Translations under genes and position numbers: made by a program
Assembly (NCBI RefSeq): GCF_016019955.1
Contig: NZ_JAECRZ010000008.1
Span: 105,244 to 169,243 of the forward strand
Direction: 5' to 3'
Source: Thiosulfatihalobacter marinus
Lineage (GTDB): Bacteria; Pseudomonadota; Alphaproteobacteria; Rhodobacterales; Rhodobacteraceae
DNA: 64,000 nt
The notes under the pieces: model-generated
Told to the model about the DNA's origin: nothing
What the model saw: only the letters and a program-made list of their open reading frames with translations
Databases searched by the model: none
Shown: positions 63,904 through 64,000 of the stretch, in pieces
Numbering within the stretch: the stretch's first letter is position 1
Layout of the letters: the number at the start of each line of letters is the position of its first letter

Positions 63904-64000
63904 ATTTACATTACTGCTCACTTTGAACCGCCCCGGTTTTCCCGGAGGCTGATTACTCCGTTTCACGCGACTTTAACGAACTCGTTGCACTGTTCATAGA

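Noticed and set aside
1..64000. CRISPR array or prophage
   Set aside because: No series of regularly spaced repeats and no phage structural or integrase gene was seen; the tRNA-Pro at 63802 shows no adjacent integrase within the window.

Overview
The window looks like chromosomal DNA of a marine alphaproteobacterium of the Rhodobacteraceae (Roseobacter group). Three things point there: high GC, gene neighbourhoods typical of that family (purH-heparinase-rsmB; rbfA-truB-rpsO-pnp; leuC-leuD-leuB), and catabolic genes for marine organic solutes (taurine, betaine-type amines, creatine, glycolate). Coding density is high, and I see no plasmid, prophage, rRNA or CRISPR signature. One tRNA gene, tRNA-Pro(CGG), lies at the right end.

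Layout. 1-4.3 kb: purH (cut by the left edge), a heparinase II/III-like gene, rsmB and a small SdhAF4-like gene. 4.5-8.5 kb: a ProXVW-type ABC importer whose permease contains two fused permease domains. 8.7-17.3 kb: dapB, then the translation/RNA cluster rbfA-truB-rpsO-pnp, interrupted by a phosphodiester glycosidase-like gene, a DUF1643 gene, an RTX-repeat gene and an SGNH lipoprotein. 17.3-19.7 kb: a 1-Cys peroxiredoxin and an aldehyde dehydrogenase.

19.7-31.5 kb is a taurine-to-sulfate module. Tpa makes sulfoacetaldehyde, Xsc makes acetyl phosphate plus sulfite, Pta makes acetyl-CoA, a citrate-synthase-like enzyme could use the acetyl-CoA, and SoeABC oxidises the sulfite. The MocR-type regulator TauR lies between tpa and xsc, and paired CTGGNCYTAT-like repeats sit in front of tpa, tauR and xsc. 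31.5-38.4 kb is a same-strand cluster of six genes of unknown function: a coiled-coil protein, an unknown protein, an AAA+ ATPase, a DUF6638-like protein and two membrane proteins. It is the best candidate here for an undescribed system.

38.6-46.6 kb carries creatinase, a DmpA-like peptidase, an alpha/beta hydrolase, gabD, a globin, an MFS exporter, Hsp20 and a secreted trypsin-like protease. 46.7-50.7 kb is glcDEF (glycolate oxidase) behind a GntR-type inverted repeat. 50.7-54.0 kb holds DUF599, rlmH, rsfS and an MscS channel. 54.2-62.7 kb is the leucine region leuC-(glycosyltransferase)-leuD-...-leuB, with a 262-bp MITE-like element whose sequence supplies the last ~34 codons of an epimerase gene. 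A DMT transporter and tRNA-Pro close the window.

At least seven copies of a GC-rich intergenic repeat (55-75 bp, two variants) lie between genes in both orientations, including inside the soe, glc and AAA+ operons.
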